From assembly GCA_031180805.1 (NCBI GenBank), contig JAPSLL010000006.1, positions 1 to 64,000 of the forward strand: 64,000 bases of DNA, read 5' to 3'. This document shows positions 25,618-35,328 of the stretch, piece after piece. A program made the position numbers and the translations under genes. The DNA is from Bacillus sp. (in: firmicutes) (GTDB taxonomy: Bacteria > Bacillota > Bacilli > Bacillales > Bacillaceae). Every line of letters starts with the position of its first letter. The stretch's first letter is position 1. The notes below the pieces were generated by a model. The model made no database searches. It saw only the letters and a program-made list of their open reading frames with translations, and was not told the DNA's origin.

Positions 25618-27705
25618 TTATGCTTGTAATTTGTCATTGGTTTTTTTCTCATATAAAACCGTCAAGCTAATTAACGTCACAAGGATTGTTGCTCCCATAT
25701 CTGACAGTATCGCGATCCAAAGAGTTAATAAACCCGGGATTGTTAATAAAAGAGCAATAAGTTTTAAACCTAGTGCCAGGGTGATATTGATTTTAATAAT
25801 CGAATTTACCTTTTTCGCTGTTTTAATTGCTGAAGGCAGCCTTCCTAAATGATCCTGCATAAGAACGATATCGGCAGTTTCGATTGCACTGTCCGTTCCT
25901 TTCCCCATTGCAATTCCTAAATCCGCGGTCGCTAAGGCAGGTGCATCATTAATTCCATCCCCTACCATAGCTACCTTACCTATTTGAGAAAGCTCTGAGA
26001 TTTTCTTTACCTTTTCCTCTGGTAATAGTCCAGCAAAATACGTCGATAATCCAATCTTTTTGGCAACCTTTTCGGCAGTTTTTTCATGGTCACCTGTTAA
26101 CATAACTGTTTTTGCGATCCCTAAACCGTGTAATTTTTTAATGATGGCTGCACTTTCCTCACGAATTCTATCAGCAATCCCCATCATTCCAAGGACAGTA
26201 GAGTCATTTGCTAAAAGCACGACAGTCATCCCAGCATCCTTTAATCTTTGAAGATCGATTTTAAGGTTATCAGGTAAAGTAAGATGCTGAATTTGTTTTT
26301 CATTGCCTAAATAATAAGTCGTGTCGTTTCCTTTCGCAACAATTCCAGTACCTGAATATGCAGTTATTTCATCTAGCTCAATTAAAGGTATATTTCTCGC
26401 TTCGTTTATGATAGCCTTGGCGATTGGATGTGATGATGATTTCTCTATCGAAGCAGCAATTTGTAAAAACGTTGGGTCATATGCAATAAGCTCCTCAACA
26501 TGAGGCTCACCCTTCGTTAACGTTCCTGTTTTATCAAAGGCAATTGTCGTGATTTTTCCTAATTGTTCTAAAAAGACGCCACCTTTAATTAAAATACCGT
26601 TTCGAGCATTTTTCGTAATTCCTGAGACAATCGCAATTGGTGATGATAAGACAAGGGCGCAAGGACAGCCAACAATCAATACAGCTAATCCTTGGTAAAA
26701 CCAATCTGCCCAGCTCCCATTAAACAAAAGAGGAGGAACGATCATAACCATTGCCGAAATGACCATTATTAGCGGTGTATAATATTTGGCAAATTTATTA
26801 ATAAATAACTCTGTTGGTGTTTTCGTCTCTTGTGCTTCTTCGACAAGATGAAGAATTTTTGCTAAAGATGAATCATTATATGCTTTTGTTAATTTCACCT
26901 TTAAAAGTCCTTCGTTGTTAATGCTGCCACCGAACACTGGTTCATTTACTGATTTTTCGATTGGCATTGATTCACCAGTTATCGCAGATTCATTAACTGA
27001 GCTATTTCCTTCGATAATGATTCCATCTGAAGGAACCTTTTCACCTGCACGAACGAGAACAATTTGATTCACCTTTAAGGACTTAATAGGAACAAGTTGC
27101 TCTCGTCCATTTTCAAGAACAGTTGCTTCTTTTGGGGCAACCTTTAAAAGTGATTCCATCGATTTACGGGCTTTTTCCATTCCTAAGCCTTCTAAATATT
27201 CATTAAGGCCGAAAAGAATCGCAACAAGCGCTCCTTCCTTCCATTCACCTATTGACAATGCACCGATAAGCGCAATCGTCATTAGTGTCTCGATATTAAA
27301 TTTCAATTTCACTAAATTTTTTAAGCCTTTAATAAAGGTTTGGTAGCCACTTAATACGGTTGCAGCAAGGAAAAGAGCAATTGCCACATATTCATTCAAC
27401 AGGTTTTCTACAAAAAAGGCAGCAAAATAAAAAATCGTTGAGATTGATAATAATGTTATCCAATTTACCTTTGAATGGTGATGTGTATGCTCATAATCTT
27501 TCTCTAACTGGTCTGTCTCAATATAAGCACCATCTGAGGAAAGGATTTTTGATACCTTATCCATGTCTACCGTATTGGCAATACGGAGTTTGCCGCTGTT
27601 ATAATTTAATGTAGCAGTTTCACCTGATGGTAATCGATTAATTTCCTCTTGTAATTCCCTAGTGCAGTTTGCACATGTTAGCCCTTTGACCTTATATTCT
27701 TCCAT
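25618..27705 (-). CDS. Zn/Cd/Pb-exporting P1B-type ATPase (CadA-like)
   Basis: 695 residues. A metal-binding HMA domain with GLTCANC lies at the N-terminus, followed by membrane helices. The actuator motif is AITGESMP; the ion-site CPC is in VGCPCALVLSSP near 350; DKTGTLTKGEP near 388 carries the phosphorylated Asp; SSHPIAKAI and GDGINDAPALATADLGIAMG follow. In the last helices, a Lys (ALGLKLIAL) and the Asp of ILSDMGATILV are the P1B-2 signature for divalent zinc, cadmium and lead. It is 21 nt downstream of a CzrA-type repressor, so the pair is a self-regulated metal-efflux operon. Confidence 0.93.
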   Translation of the reverse strand: MEEYKVKGLTCANCTRELQEEINRLPSGETATLNYNSGKLRIANTVDMDKVSKILSSDGAYIETDQLEKDYEHTHHHSKVNWITLLSISTIFYFAAFFVENLLNEYVAIALFLAATVLSGYQTFIKGLKNLVKLKFNIETLMTIALIGALSIGEWKEGALVAILFGLNEYLEGLGMEKARKSMESLLKVAPKEATVLENGREQLVPIKSLKVNQIVLVRAGEKVPSDGIIIEGNSSVNESAITGESMPIEKSVNEPVFGGSINNEGLLKVKLTKAYNDSSLAKILHLVEEAQETKTPTELFINKFAKYYTPLIMVISAMVMIVPPLLFNGSWADWFYQGLAVLIVGCPCALVLSSPIAIVSGITKNARNGILIKGGVFLEQLGKITTIAFDKTGTLTKGEPHVEELIAYDPTFLQIAASIEKSSSHPIAKAIINEARNIPLIELDEITAYSGTGIVAKGNDTTYYLGNEKQIQHLTLPDNLKIDLQRLKDAGMTVVLLANDSTVLGMMGIADRIREESAAIIKKLHGLGIAKTVMLTGDHEKTAEKVAKKIGLSTYFAGLLPEEKVKKISELSQIGKVAMVGDGINDAPALATADLGIAMGKGTDSAIETADIVLMQDHLGRLPSAIKTAKKVNSIIKINITLALGLKLIALLLTIPGLLTLWIAILSDMGATILVTLISLTVLYEKKTNDKLQA

Positions 27706-27726
27706 AAAGATTCACTCCATTTAAAC

Positions 27727-28053
27727 TTAATGGTGCTGAGCATGGTTAATTGTTTGCTGTAATACATTCATTACATGGTTGTCATCTGGAGAGTAGAAAA
27801 GAGTAGTCCCCTCTCTGCGATACTTGACTAACCGTAAATTTTTTAAAAAACGTAGCTGATGTGAAACTGTTGATTGTAAAAGTGATAGCTTCTCGGCAAT
27901 TTCATTTACAGAATGTTCTTTGTGTGATAATAAATGCAAGATTCTAATTCGAGTAGGATCACTTAATGCTTTAAATGTTTGAGAAACAATGAATAACGTT
28001 TCTTCATCAAGCTGTTCTAGGTCATATTTTTCATCATTTTTTGCTTCATCCAT
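27727..28053 (-). CDS. ArsR/SmtB-family zinc-sensing repressor (CzrA type)
   Basis: 108 residues with the ArsR winged helix ([43 protein letters not shown]). The C-terminal helix carries D-x-H, ten residues, then H-x-x-H in [17 protein letters not shown], the alpha-5 metal site of CzrA and SmtB that senses Zn(II) or Co(II). The CadC alpha-3 cysteine site is absent (DPTRIRIL region has no ELCVCD). The track start is 31 codons too long; AGAGGTG precedes the ATG at 28053. It should repress itself and the ATPase from the operator just upstream. Confidence 0.92.
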   Translation of the reverse strand: MDEAKNDEKYDLEQLDEETLFIVSQTFKALSDPTRIRILHLLSHKEHSVNEIAEKLSLLQSTVSHQLRFLKNLRLVKYRREGTTLFYSPDDNHVMNVLQQTINHAQHH

Positions 28054-28086
28054 TTCAAACACCTCTTTGTCATAGTATATATCAAA

Positions 28087-28106
28087 ATATGAGTATGTGT
28101 TCATAT
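28087..28106 (-). promoter_or_regulatory. ArsR-type operator of metal-efflux operon
   Basis: ATATGAGTATGTGTTCATAT: perfect ATATGA/TCATAT outer arms, close to the usual ArsR/SmtB palindrome ATATGAACAnnTGTTCATAT. It lies between promoter and start codon. Confidence 0.78.
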
Positions 28107-28117
28107 AACATAATAAA

Positions 28118-28146
28118 AGTGTAAAAAATTTTTTGACTATTGTCAA
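28118..28146 (-). promoter_or_regulatory. Promoter of metal-efflux operon
   Basis: Perfect TTGACA (28141-28146), 17 nt spacer, TACACT (28118-28123). The operator begins about 12 nt downstream of the -10. Confidence 0.6.
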
Positions 28147-28402
28147 TCTTATTTACCATATTTGTTTTTAATATGTTGCCAAGTTCTCCTCGAGGCATTT
28201 CTTTTCGTGTGATAGTGTTCAACATTTAAATAAGAATTTCATAGTTAAATGGTAAACCTACATATTCATGTCCATTTTAAGAAACTTGTTTTTTTAAGGA
28301 ATTTGGGAGCCTTTCCAGCAATTTTTGCCAATTTTAAGTCTCCCTTTGCTATTCCTTCTTATACCATATGACAAAAAAAGTTTGTAAACTAATTAATATT
28401 TC

Positions 28403-30616
28403 TTACGTGAGTTGAGAAAGAAACAATCGAATAAGTGGTTCAGAATGCAATCGAGTAGCAATAGATGGTGGCGTGACATTTACAGATGCTTCGAAAGGTA
28501 TACCTACCCAAAGATATTGTTCATCAATGATTATGAATGGAAATGACAGTGTCTCTCGCTCTGGACTTTCCGCTGGAATGAACGTAAGCTTTACAGACGC
28601 ATTTCGTTGCGATAACAAGCTTTCCCACTCTTTTGTTAACTGTTTGTTTGGCGGAAGTCCAATAATAATCGAGCGCTTTGCCTTTTTTAAATCATCAATA
28701 ATACGGTCAAGCTTTTTCGCATGAAACCATAATAATTTAGGATGTTGATGTTGGATCCATTTACCAATCAGGTGTGGATCAATCTTTTGCTTATGCCCTA
28801 TCTGGTATTCGACAAGCTTTCTAATTGTCTTGCTGCGATAGACATGCGCTTGAATATATTTGTGGTCACTCACATGGATAAATTTCCCTCTAGTTCGTGT
28901 GATCGCTACATTTATTAATCTTTCACTATCTCTTCCAATAAGCAGCATACCTGGCCTTGTTTGTGGATTGCTTTCAACTGTATCAAATACCATTACATCG
29001 CGTTCACTTCCTTGAAAACGATGGACAGTTGCAGAAATAATATCAGCGTCTATTAACTCTTTCTGGTAAATATCAGCAAGCAATGTATCCATAAATTCAG
29101 CTTGAGCACGATAGGGTGTAACATATCCAATAGATCTTGCCCCTGCTAAATACGCTTCATGAATAACTTGAAATGATAGGAATAGCTGCCATAGATTAAA
29201 CCTTGAATGTGAAGTTTTTTCACGAAGACAATAATTGCCCATCCCACTGCTGTTTAATAATACGGAAGACATCCCTTGAAATGGAGCCCTCTCAACAATT
29301 GCATTTCTTGATTTTTTCACACTTTCATGGTCATCAACTAATGAATGATAAATATAATGATTTGTAAATGCAGATATCTCTGGATGCATCCTCCGTTGTT
29401 CCTTTAAGATAAAAAGCTGAGCATGTGGGCTAGTATCCTTTGCTCCATCTTCTAACCAATCGATTACATTTGCTTTATGAAATATATCTTCACGTAACCA
29501 CGAATCGACTAATGGATGCTTAGCTGTTGCGATTGGAGGTAGCTGTTTAAAGTCCCCACATATAATTAAACGACTGCCAAGTGTTGCGGCAAAGCCAATT
29601 TGCGGTACGTATGCCATGCTTACCTCATCAATAATCACCAAATCATAGTTTGCTTCATAAATAATCGGATCAGTTGCTGCTTTCGCTAACGTCGTCCCGA
29701 CTATTTCGGCATCCTTTACAAATTGAATTTCCTTTTGACGAATTTTCTCTACTACTTGAGCAAGTTTACGTTCAATTTCTAATAGCTCCTCAGAGTCGCG
29801 TTTACTATACGATTGTCCAAGTATTTGCTTAAGGCTATTTCGTTCTTCGAGATAATGTGTTCGTTTCGCAACGAGCTCTGGGGCATGCTTAAGCAATAAA
29901 TCGTTAGCAGTAATCGATGTATTTGCTTCTAAAACCACTTGATTACCATATCGTAAAATATCTCCTTCACGAGACTTTCCTTTTTTATTGATAAAATGAG
30001 AGATTTCTGCCATTAACACATCAACAGCTTGGTTACTTTGGGCTAGAACTAATACTTTTTGCCCTTTCACATATTTATTTGCTGCAACTCGTGCAAGTGT
30101 GTACGTTTTACCTGTACCAGGCGGTCCCCATACAAATGTTACGGGATTATATTTGCTACGAATGATAAGTTCGTGGACATTTGATTTAAATGTTTTTTGC
30201 GGATGCTTTGTTTCATTTGCAGGATTCATTAACCTTTTTATTCGTGCCCTTTTGAGCTTATTATCTTTTATTTCTTCTAAGCGTTCATGTAATTCATTTA
30301 ACAATTCCCACGGGTCATAAACGAGAAATAGATCATCTAACATTGTTCCTAATGATGCATCAATAGAAAGAATTACACTTTTTCCTTCTGAAGATAATAT
30401 TCTTCCTTTAAGTGAAATTGGTTCAAGCACAATAATCGAACCGATTGGTATGTTTAGCTGACGAGGTGTTTCAAAAAAATATGTATAACCCTCATCCTTT
30501 TTCATTAACTGGCCATTTATTAACGGATATTTTGAGCGACCGATATTTTTTAAATGATTGATTTCTGCTCGCAATGCCTTTTGCCATACTTTTAAATAAT
30601 AACTGGTTGATTTCAT
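28403..30616 (-). CDS. SF1B DNA/RNA helicase (UPF1/IGHMBP2-like) with degenerate PLD-like tail
   Basis: 737 residues. The N-terminal beta domain (residues 1-110) is followed by AAA_11/AAA_12 lobes: Walker A in VWGPPGTGKTYTLARV near 168, QSNQAVDVLM, Walker B in VIIDEVSMAYVP near 332, GDFKQLPP, KEQRRMHPEIS, and TVHRFQGSERDVMVFD with NVAITRTRGKFIHVSD. Residues 610-737 resemble a phospholipase D-like fold (FIIIDEQYLWVGIPFE), but the HxK residues are missing, so this tail cannot be a PLD nuclease. Single gene. Cellular role of bacterial members is not settled. Confidence 0.9.
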   Translation of the reverse strand: MKSTSYYLKVWQKALRAEINHLKNIGRSKYPLINGQLMKKDEGYTYFFETPRQLNIPIGSIIVLEPISLKGRILSSEGKSVILSIDASLGTMLDDLFLVYDPWELLNELHERLEEIKDNKLKRARIKRLMNPANETKHPQKTFKSNVHELIIRSKYNPVTFVWGPPGTGKTYTLARVAANKYVKGQKVLVLAQSNQAVDVLMAEISHFINKKGKSREGDILRYGNQVVLEANTSITANDLLLKHAPELVAKRTHYLEERNSLKQILGQSYSKRDSEELLEIERKLAQVVEKIRQKEIQFVKDAEIVGTTLAKAATDPIIYEANYDLVIIDEVSMAYVPQIGFAATLGSRLIICGDFKQLPPIATAKHPLVDSWLREDIFHKANVIDWLEDGAKDTSPHAQLFILKEQRRMHPEISAFTNHYIYHSLVDDHESVKKSRNAIVERAPFQGMSSVLLNSSGMGNYCLREKTSHSRFNLWQLFLSFQVIHEAYLAGARSIGYVTPYRAQAEFMDTLLADIYQKELIDADIISATVHRFQGSERDVMVFDTVESNPQTRPGMLLIGRDSERLINVAITRTRGKFIHVSDHKYIQAHVYRSKTIRKLVEYQIGHKQKIDPHLIGKWIQHQHPKLLWFHAKKLDRIIDDLKKAKRSIIIGLPPNKQLTKEWESLLSQRNASVKLTFIPAESPERETLSFPFIIIDEQYLWVGIPFEASVNVTPPSIATRLHSEPLIRLFLSQLT

Positions 30617-30742
30617 TATTTTCAGCTTCCTTAAAATATGTTCCTTGTATGTGAATGCTAACTATACCATTTTGAAAAGTAAAAATCTATTCAAGTATTA
30701 GTAAGATTAGAGAATATGAGTATGTTAAGGCCAACATAAAAA

Positions 30743-30819
30743 AGCAACCTGTTTGTGAAGTGCCTTATAAATATTAGATTGATGTCTAACGTTTATAAGG
30801 ATTTCATTGACAGGCTGCT
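30743..30819 (-). terminator. Long nested terminator of HAD gene
   Basis: AGCAACCTGT and ACAGGCTGCT outer arms (three mismatches), CCTTATAAA/TTTATAAGG middle arms and TTAGA/TCTAA inner arms. On the minus strand it ends in TTTTTTATG. Confidence 0.75.
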
Positions 30820-30829
30820 TACTGATTTG

Positions 30830-31621
30830 TTACTTGTTATTTAATTCAGCTAATATTGGGTATAATTCCTCAAGATGTGTGATTTCATATGTTGGGATTA
30901 CTTCATTTCTCTCTTTATTATGTCGATTAATCCAAACTGATTTCATCCCGATGCGTGATGAACCTAAAATATCTGTCATTAAATTATCTCCGACCATGAT
31001 CGCTTCATCTTTTGATAGGTTCATTTTTTCTAAAGCATGCTCAAATATGGAAGGATCCGGCTTACCGCGACCAAAGGCACCAGAAATAATAATATGTTCA
31101 AAGTATGGAACAAGCTCTGGAGTGATTTCTAATTTCGTATTTTGTAGGTCAGGTGAACCGTTTGTTAAGAGAAGGAGACGATAGTCCTCCTTTAACGTAT
31201 CTAAAACCTTAAAAGACTCCTCATATACAAAGGGGCTTTTCCGTCTTTGAGCAGGAAATTCTTCAGCTAATTTAGCAGCAAATTCACTGTTATCGATTCC
31301 ACATGCCTTTAGTCCTCTTGCCCAAGCATCCTTCCGATATGAAGGAACGATTTTCGCCATTTTTTTGAAATTTTCTTCATCATCAAGGAAATTCCCCCAA
31401 AGTCCTTCAAAAGGGTTTATTCCAATCATTTGTGTAAATTCATATGTTTCATAAGAAGAATACAATTCTCTAGCCTCTTGGCGGACAGCTTCTTCAAGCT
31501 TTTCTGCATCAATACCAAATTCGGCTTCTGCGAGTTTACATGTAGCAACGAATGCTTCTTTAACACTTTTCTGATCCCATAGTAATGTATCATCTAAATC
31601 AAAAAAAATAGCCTTAATCAA
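30830..31621 (-). CDS. HAD-IA phosphohydrolase (YjjG-like)
   Basis: 263 residues. HAD motifs in order: nucleophile Asp in FFDLDDTLL (residues 7-15), [10 protein letters not shown] with the motif II Ser/Thr, the motif III Lys in RGKPDPSIF and [11 protein letters not shown] with the motif IV acids. The helical cap lies between motifs I and II. YjjG-type enzymes dephosphorylate nucleoside monophosphates, but substrate cannot be read from sequence. Single gene with a terminator behind. Confidence 0.9.
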   Translation of the reverse strand: MIKAIFFDLDDTLLWDQKSVKEAFVATCKLAEAEFGIDAEKLEEAVRQEARELYSSYETYEFTQMIGINPFEGLWGNFLDDEENFKKMAKIVPSYRKDAWARGLKACGIDNSEFAAKLAEEFPAQRRKSPFVYEESFKVLDTLKEDYRLLLLTNGSPDLQNTKLEITPELVPYFEHIIISGAFGRGKPDPSIFEHALEKMNLSKDEAIMVGDNLMTDILGSSRIGMKSVWINRHNKERNEVIPTYEITHLEELYPILAELNNK

Positions 31622-31750
31622 TTTTGCTCCTCCAATTCTCTGTGCGGCAATTGCTTCATATTTATCCTATTTACAAAATAGATTACAGAGAATTAATTGA
31701 TATGTAAATAGAATTTTAGAAAACTATAAAAATTTTGTCTATTCTTTAAA

Positions 31751-32785
31751 TTAAACTTTAAGTTTGGCTGTAGATTCTCTTATGATCAATTCACATGTTA
31801 GCAATATTTTTTCAAATTGTTCCTTCCTGCTATGAATTTGGTCGATTAGCACTGTAACAGCTTTTTTACCTAGCTGTTCTTTCGGAACATGAATCGTTGT
31901 TAATGTTGGCGAATTTAAATATGAGCTTTCAATGTTATCAAAACCTGTGATGGAAATATCTTCTGGAATGTTAAGCTTTTTTGCCTTTAGTAAGTCTATC
32001 ATGTATAAAGCAATAGAATCATTAGCACAGACAATTGCAGTAGGCATATCATTACGAGCTAATGTTATATCCAGCCATTTTTTTGCACTTATGATCATTT
32101 CCTCATAATCTTTTTCTCTTTTTTCTAGATAAACTTCATTTGTTTTCGGGACTAATTGATGAGACTCAAGTGCACTGCGAAAACCTAACCATCTGTCATA
32201 AAAGCTTCTTGAAAAGTATATATCTCCAATAAAAATCAAATCTCGATGTCCGAGACCAATTAAATAATTCGTTAGTTGAAAGCTACTATCGAAATTATTC
32301 GCAAAAATAGTGTCAGTCGAAAATAATGGCTCTTCATCATCAATTAATACGACTGGAATCTCCCATTTTTTAAATTCTAATAGGATATTAGTTGAAATAT
32401 GTCCCACACAAATAATTCCAATGAAGCCTTTAGGGTTTATAACAGATGAAAAGCTATCCGTTTCTGTCATCATGACGATACCTAAGGAATGACCTTCTAA
32501 TTCATTTGATATTCCATCAATAATTCTTCCCCAATAAATTGAGTCTTGATATTGGCTTTTCGGTAAGACTACTAGTACATTATTTTGCCCTGCTTTAGTA
32601 GAATGAAGCGGATCTTTGGCGTTTGCAAGTATTTGAGGTTGATAGCCTAATTGTTTTGCAGCTTCAAGAACTTTATCTCGAGTTGCATCCTTTACTCCAC
32701 TTTTACCGGATAATGCCCGTGACACGACATATTTCGATACTCCTAAATAATCGGCAATTTGCTGAATGGTAACCTTTTTACCCAT
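31751..32785 (-). CDS. LacI-family transcription regulator
   Basis: 344 residues. The helix-turn-helix is at 5-25 (VTIQQIADYLGVSKYVVSRAL) with the hinge helix in ILANAK, then a periplasmic-binding-like sensor (NNVLVVLPKSQYQDSIYWGR; AIVCANDSIALYMIDLLKAK; ISITGFDNIESSYLNSPTLT). No sugar transporter or catabolic operon is adjacent, so its regulon is unknown; the GH4 gene at 56.4 kb is far away. Members normally repress sugar-use genes. Confidence 0.92.
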   Translation of the reverse strand: MGKKVTIQQIADYLGVSKYVVSRALSGKSGVKDATRDKVLEAAKQLGYQPQILANAKDPLHSTKAGQNNVLVVLPKSQYQDSIYWGRIIDGISNELEGHSLGIVMMTETDSFSSVINPKGFIGIICVGHISTNILLEFKKWEIPVVLIDDEEPLFSTDTIFANNFDSSFQLTNYLIGLGHRDLIFIGDIYFSRSFYDRWLGFRSALESHQLVPKTNEVYLEKREKDYEEMIISAKKWLDITLARNDMPTAIVCANDSIALYMIDLLKAKKLNIPEDISITGFDNIESSYLNSPTLTTIHVPKEQLGKKAVTVLIDQIHSRKEQFEKILLTCELIIRESTAKLKV

Positions 32786-32866
32786 TTGTACACCTCATTA
32801 AACAGTCAAAACTATATCTTTTTCATTCCTTAACTATTCATTTGATAGATTGACTTAAGAACCAAC

Positions 32867-33688
32867 TTATACTGTAATGGCTTGATTAAGAATAAATTGC
32901 TCAACAACCTTTGCAACACCGTCGTTCATATTCGTATCTGTTACATAATTTGCGGCTAATTTTATATCCTCAGGTGCATTTCCCATTGCAACGCCTAGAC
33001 CAGCAAACTCAATCATTGAAAGGTCATTATAGCTATCACCTATTGCAATTACTTCTTCACGTTTAATACCACATACGTTAATCAATTGATTTAGACTTGT
33101 CCCTTTTGTCACATCTTTTTCTGTAAACTCTAAGAAAAATGGCTTTGAACGCATGACACTATATTCGTCAGCTAATTCAGCTTGGAGTTTTTCCTCAACT
33201 AATTTTAACTTTTCAGGTGTATCAACCATTAATGATTTAACAACAGGTTCTGTGATTGCTGCTTTAAAATTTGGCACGACGCGAATCGGTAATCCAGTTA
33301 ATTCAGATTCGATTTTCGTATATTGATTGTCTTGATCTGTGATGATTTCATCACCAACATATGTATGAATGTATACATTTTCTCGACGACTTAAATCATA
33401 TAAATCGTGAACTTGGTTCATTGATAGAGTACTGCTGAAGAGTTCTTCATTTGTTTGGCAGTTAATTATTTTTCCGCCATTAAAGGATAAGATAAAGCTA
33501 CCATATTTCGCTAGAGAAAGCTCGTTTGCGATTGCTTTCATTCCAAATGTTGGTCTTCCTGAAGCAAGGACAACCTTAACACCCTTTTCTTGTGCATCCA
33601 TTAATGCTTTTTTTGTACGTTCCGAAATTGAGTGGTCGTCACGTAGTAGTGTATCATCTAAATCTAGTACAATCATTTTATATGTCAT
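32867..33688 (-). CDS. Cof-type HAD-IIB phosphatase
   Basis: 273 residues. Motif I VLDLDDTLLRDD (nucleophile Asp), motif II VVLASGRP, a C2-type cap in the middle and motif IV IAIGDSYNDLSMIEFAGLGVAMGNA. Cof/YidA-like enzymes act on sugar phosphates, FMN or pyrimidine phosphates; the specific substrate is unknown. The gene stands alone between the LacI regulator and a large palindromic repeat. Confidence 0.92.
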   Translation of the reverse strand: MTYKMIVLDLDDTLLRDDHSISERTKKALMDAQEKGVKVVLASGRPTFGMKAIANELSLAKYGSFILSFNGGKIINCQTNEELFSSTLSMNQVHDLYDLSRRENVYIHTYVGDEIITDQDNQYTKIESELTGLPIRVVPNFKAAITEPVVKSLMVDTPEKLKLVEEKLQAELADEYSVMRSKPFFLEFTEKDVTKGTSLNQLINVCGIKREEVIAIGDSYNDLSMIEFAGLGVAMGNAPEDIKLAANYVTDTNMNDGVAKVVEQFILNQAITV

Positions 33689-33859
33689 GTTTTAAAATTC
33701 CTTTCTATATGCAAGTACCTATAATCCTACTATAAAATTAACATAAAAGGAATATTTGGCTGAATTAGACCTTCCTCATGTTTTCGTTATAAATTATTGC
33801 TTTCAATAATATAAAAAAATAAGAATGTCCTATCGATTCAATAGCAACATATGAAAAAA

Positions 33860-33980
33860 GAGGCTGGCTCAAAATGAACGGTTCAGACCCCATAAAACAC
33901 TGGTATATAGACTAATGAAAAGGTTAGTTTACTATATACCAGTGTTTTTTGGAGGGGTCAGACCCTTTTGAGTCACCCTC
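33860..33980. repeat. 121-bp near-palindromic repeat element
   Basis: Outer arms GAGGCTGGCTCAAAA and TTTTGAGTCACCCTC, then GTTCAGACCCC against GGGGTCAGACCC, then a 16-bp perfect inner stem AAACACTGGTATATAG. On the minus strand it can terminate the VanW gene, but it is much larger than needed. The 12-mer GGGGTCAGACCC recurs at 11603-11614. It looks like a small mobile or REP-like palindrome. Confidence 0.65.
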
Positions 33981-33986
33981 TATATA

Positions 33987-34925
33987 TTATAATTTTGCTG
34001 CAGCTTCCTTTGAAGTTAGGATTTGCACTTCAATTGAACCACCAGCTGTATCGACTATTGTTCTAATCATTACGGGATAATCTTTATTGTTTATAAATTT
34101 AAAATCAGGACCGTTCCAGGAAACTGTTGCATCTTTACCTGTTGGTACATAACCAACTGAACGGGAATGTGAGTGAACTTCAATCACTTCTAACCCTGCA
34201 TTCATTACTGCGTTGTACAGAGTTGATGATGTTTGACATATCCCACCGCCAATACCTTCTACAAATTCTTTATCAACTATTTCCATTGCTTTTTGGTATC
34301 CTCTTTCAGGTGTTCGTTCACCAACAACTAAATTATAATAAAAGCGATCTCCTGGCCCTAAAACGATTTGGTTTATCGCTCCTGCTGATAATGCAATATT
34401 ATGTGTTCGCCCTTTTATACTTGCATTAAATGTCGTTTTATAGCTTCCAATAACGACCTCATCGATACCTTTAACGGTCTCCTGTGTGACATTAGGTGCT
34501 TTTTCTTCGATTGGCAATACAATTGATTTGTCAAGGGCACGAATATTTTTTAATGATTCGACTAATTTTTCTTCGTCTAAAACGACACGACTTTGACCCT
34601 TTGTAAGCTGACCATTTGATAGTTTTACTGGAACCATCGGTTGGTCTAATTTACTTGCTAATTCATCCGCAAGTGTTTTTAATTGTTGCTCATACTCTTT
34701 AGAATTTACCGCTAATGTCGGTTTATAGGAATATAGTACTTCTTTAGTTGTTGGGTGTAATAAGTCTACATTAAATTCCACTGACTTCTCAGCTAGCTGA
34801 AACGTACTGCTTCCCATCGCTTTCACTGTTAGCGTTTCATCTTCTTTAGAACCACTTGCCAAACCAGTACTACAACCTGAAACCATTAATAATAATAGTA
34901 TCGAAGAAACATATTTTTTGTACAT
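33987..34925 (-). CDS. VanW-family lipoprotein
   Basis: 312 residues. Lipoprotein signal SSILLLLMVSGC with lipobox VSGC, a PG-binding-like region, and the VanW domain with GPGDRFYYNLVVGERTPERG, FVEGIGGGICQTSSTLYNAVMNAG and HSHSRSVGYVPTGKDATVSW. VanW domains are linked to wall or vancomycin-resistance settings, but the reaction is unknown. The track start is seven codons too long; GGGAGAGAG precedes the ATG at 34925. Confidence 0.9.
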   Translation of the reverse strand: MYKKYVSSILLLLMVSGCSTGLASGSKEDETLTVKAMGSSTFQLAEKSVEFNVDLLHPTTKEVLYSYKPTLAVNSKEYEQQLKTLADELASKLDQPMVPVKLSNGQLTKGQSRVVLDEEKLVESLKNIRALDKSIVLPIEEKAPNVTQETVKGIDEVVIGSYKTTFNASIKGRTHNIALSAGAINQIVLGPGDRFYYNLVVGERTPERGYQKAMEIVDKEFVEGIGGGICQTSSTLYNAVMNAGLEVIEVHSHSRSVGYVPTGKDATVSWNGPDFKFINNKDYPVMIRTIVDTAGGSIEVQILTSKEAAAKL

Positions 34926-34929
34926 TCTC

Positions 34930-35285
34930 TCTCCCACATTTCCCACTAAGATATTCTTTCTGTTTTTTTAGTAATTTAACCCACTTTATAAATTGCCTTT
35001 AGTAAACACCCCTTATATCTTATAATCCAATTACCAACAATTACATTTATATTCAGGAGATAATAAAATATCCTTAGAAGTGTTAAAAATTACCTTTAAC
35101 TAGGATGAAAATCATAAATTGTTTAATTTTCATTTTACTATAATTTTCATAAAATGGTTAAAATAAAAATTAAATTATTTTTTTATTTATCATCTTATAT
35201 AGTAAGACGTTTTAATAAAGGAGAATGTTTCATTTTTTTACTTTGTTACACAAGTTAGGGAGAATGCTTTTGTTTCCCTTCAAAA
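34930..35285. other. Long AT-rich gap upstream of vanW-type gene
   Basis: Very AT-rich with several short inverted segments (for example TTAATTTTCATTTTACTATAATTTTC). No ORF with a ribosome site except a lone AAAGGAGAATG at about 35218 leading to a very short frame. Nothing supported. Confidence 0.4.
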
Positions 35286-35288
35286 AAA

Positions 35289-35315
35289 GAAGACCACTAT
35301 TAGAACGCGGTCTCC
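35289..35315 (-). terminator. Terminator of ilvE
   Basis: GGAGACC and GGTCTTC (two G-U pairs) around GCGTTCTAATAGT, then TTTTTTT on the minus strand. Confidence 0.7.
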
Positions 35316-35328
35316 GATTTTCTATTTA

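Noticed and set aside
24722-28053. ccdA and cadA as one operon
   Set aside because: A terminator-like hairpin (25552-25593) and about 170 nt separate them.
30807-31184. 125-aa plus-strand ORF
   Set aside because: Opposite the HAD gene with its motifs intact; no ribosome site.
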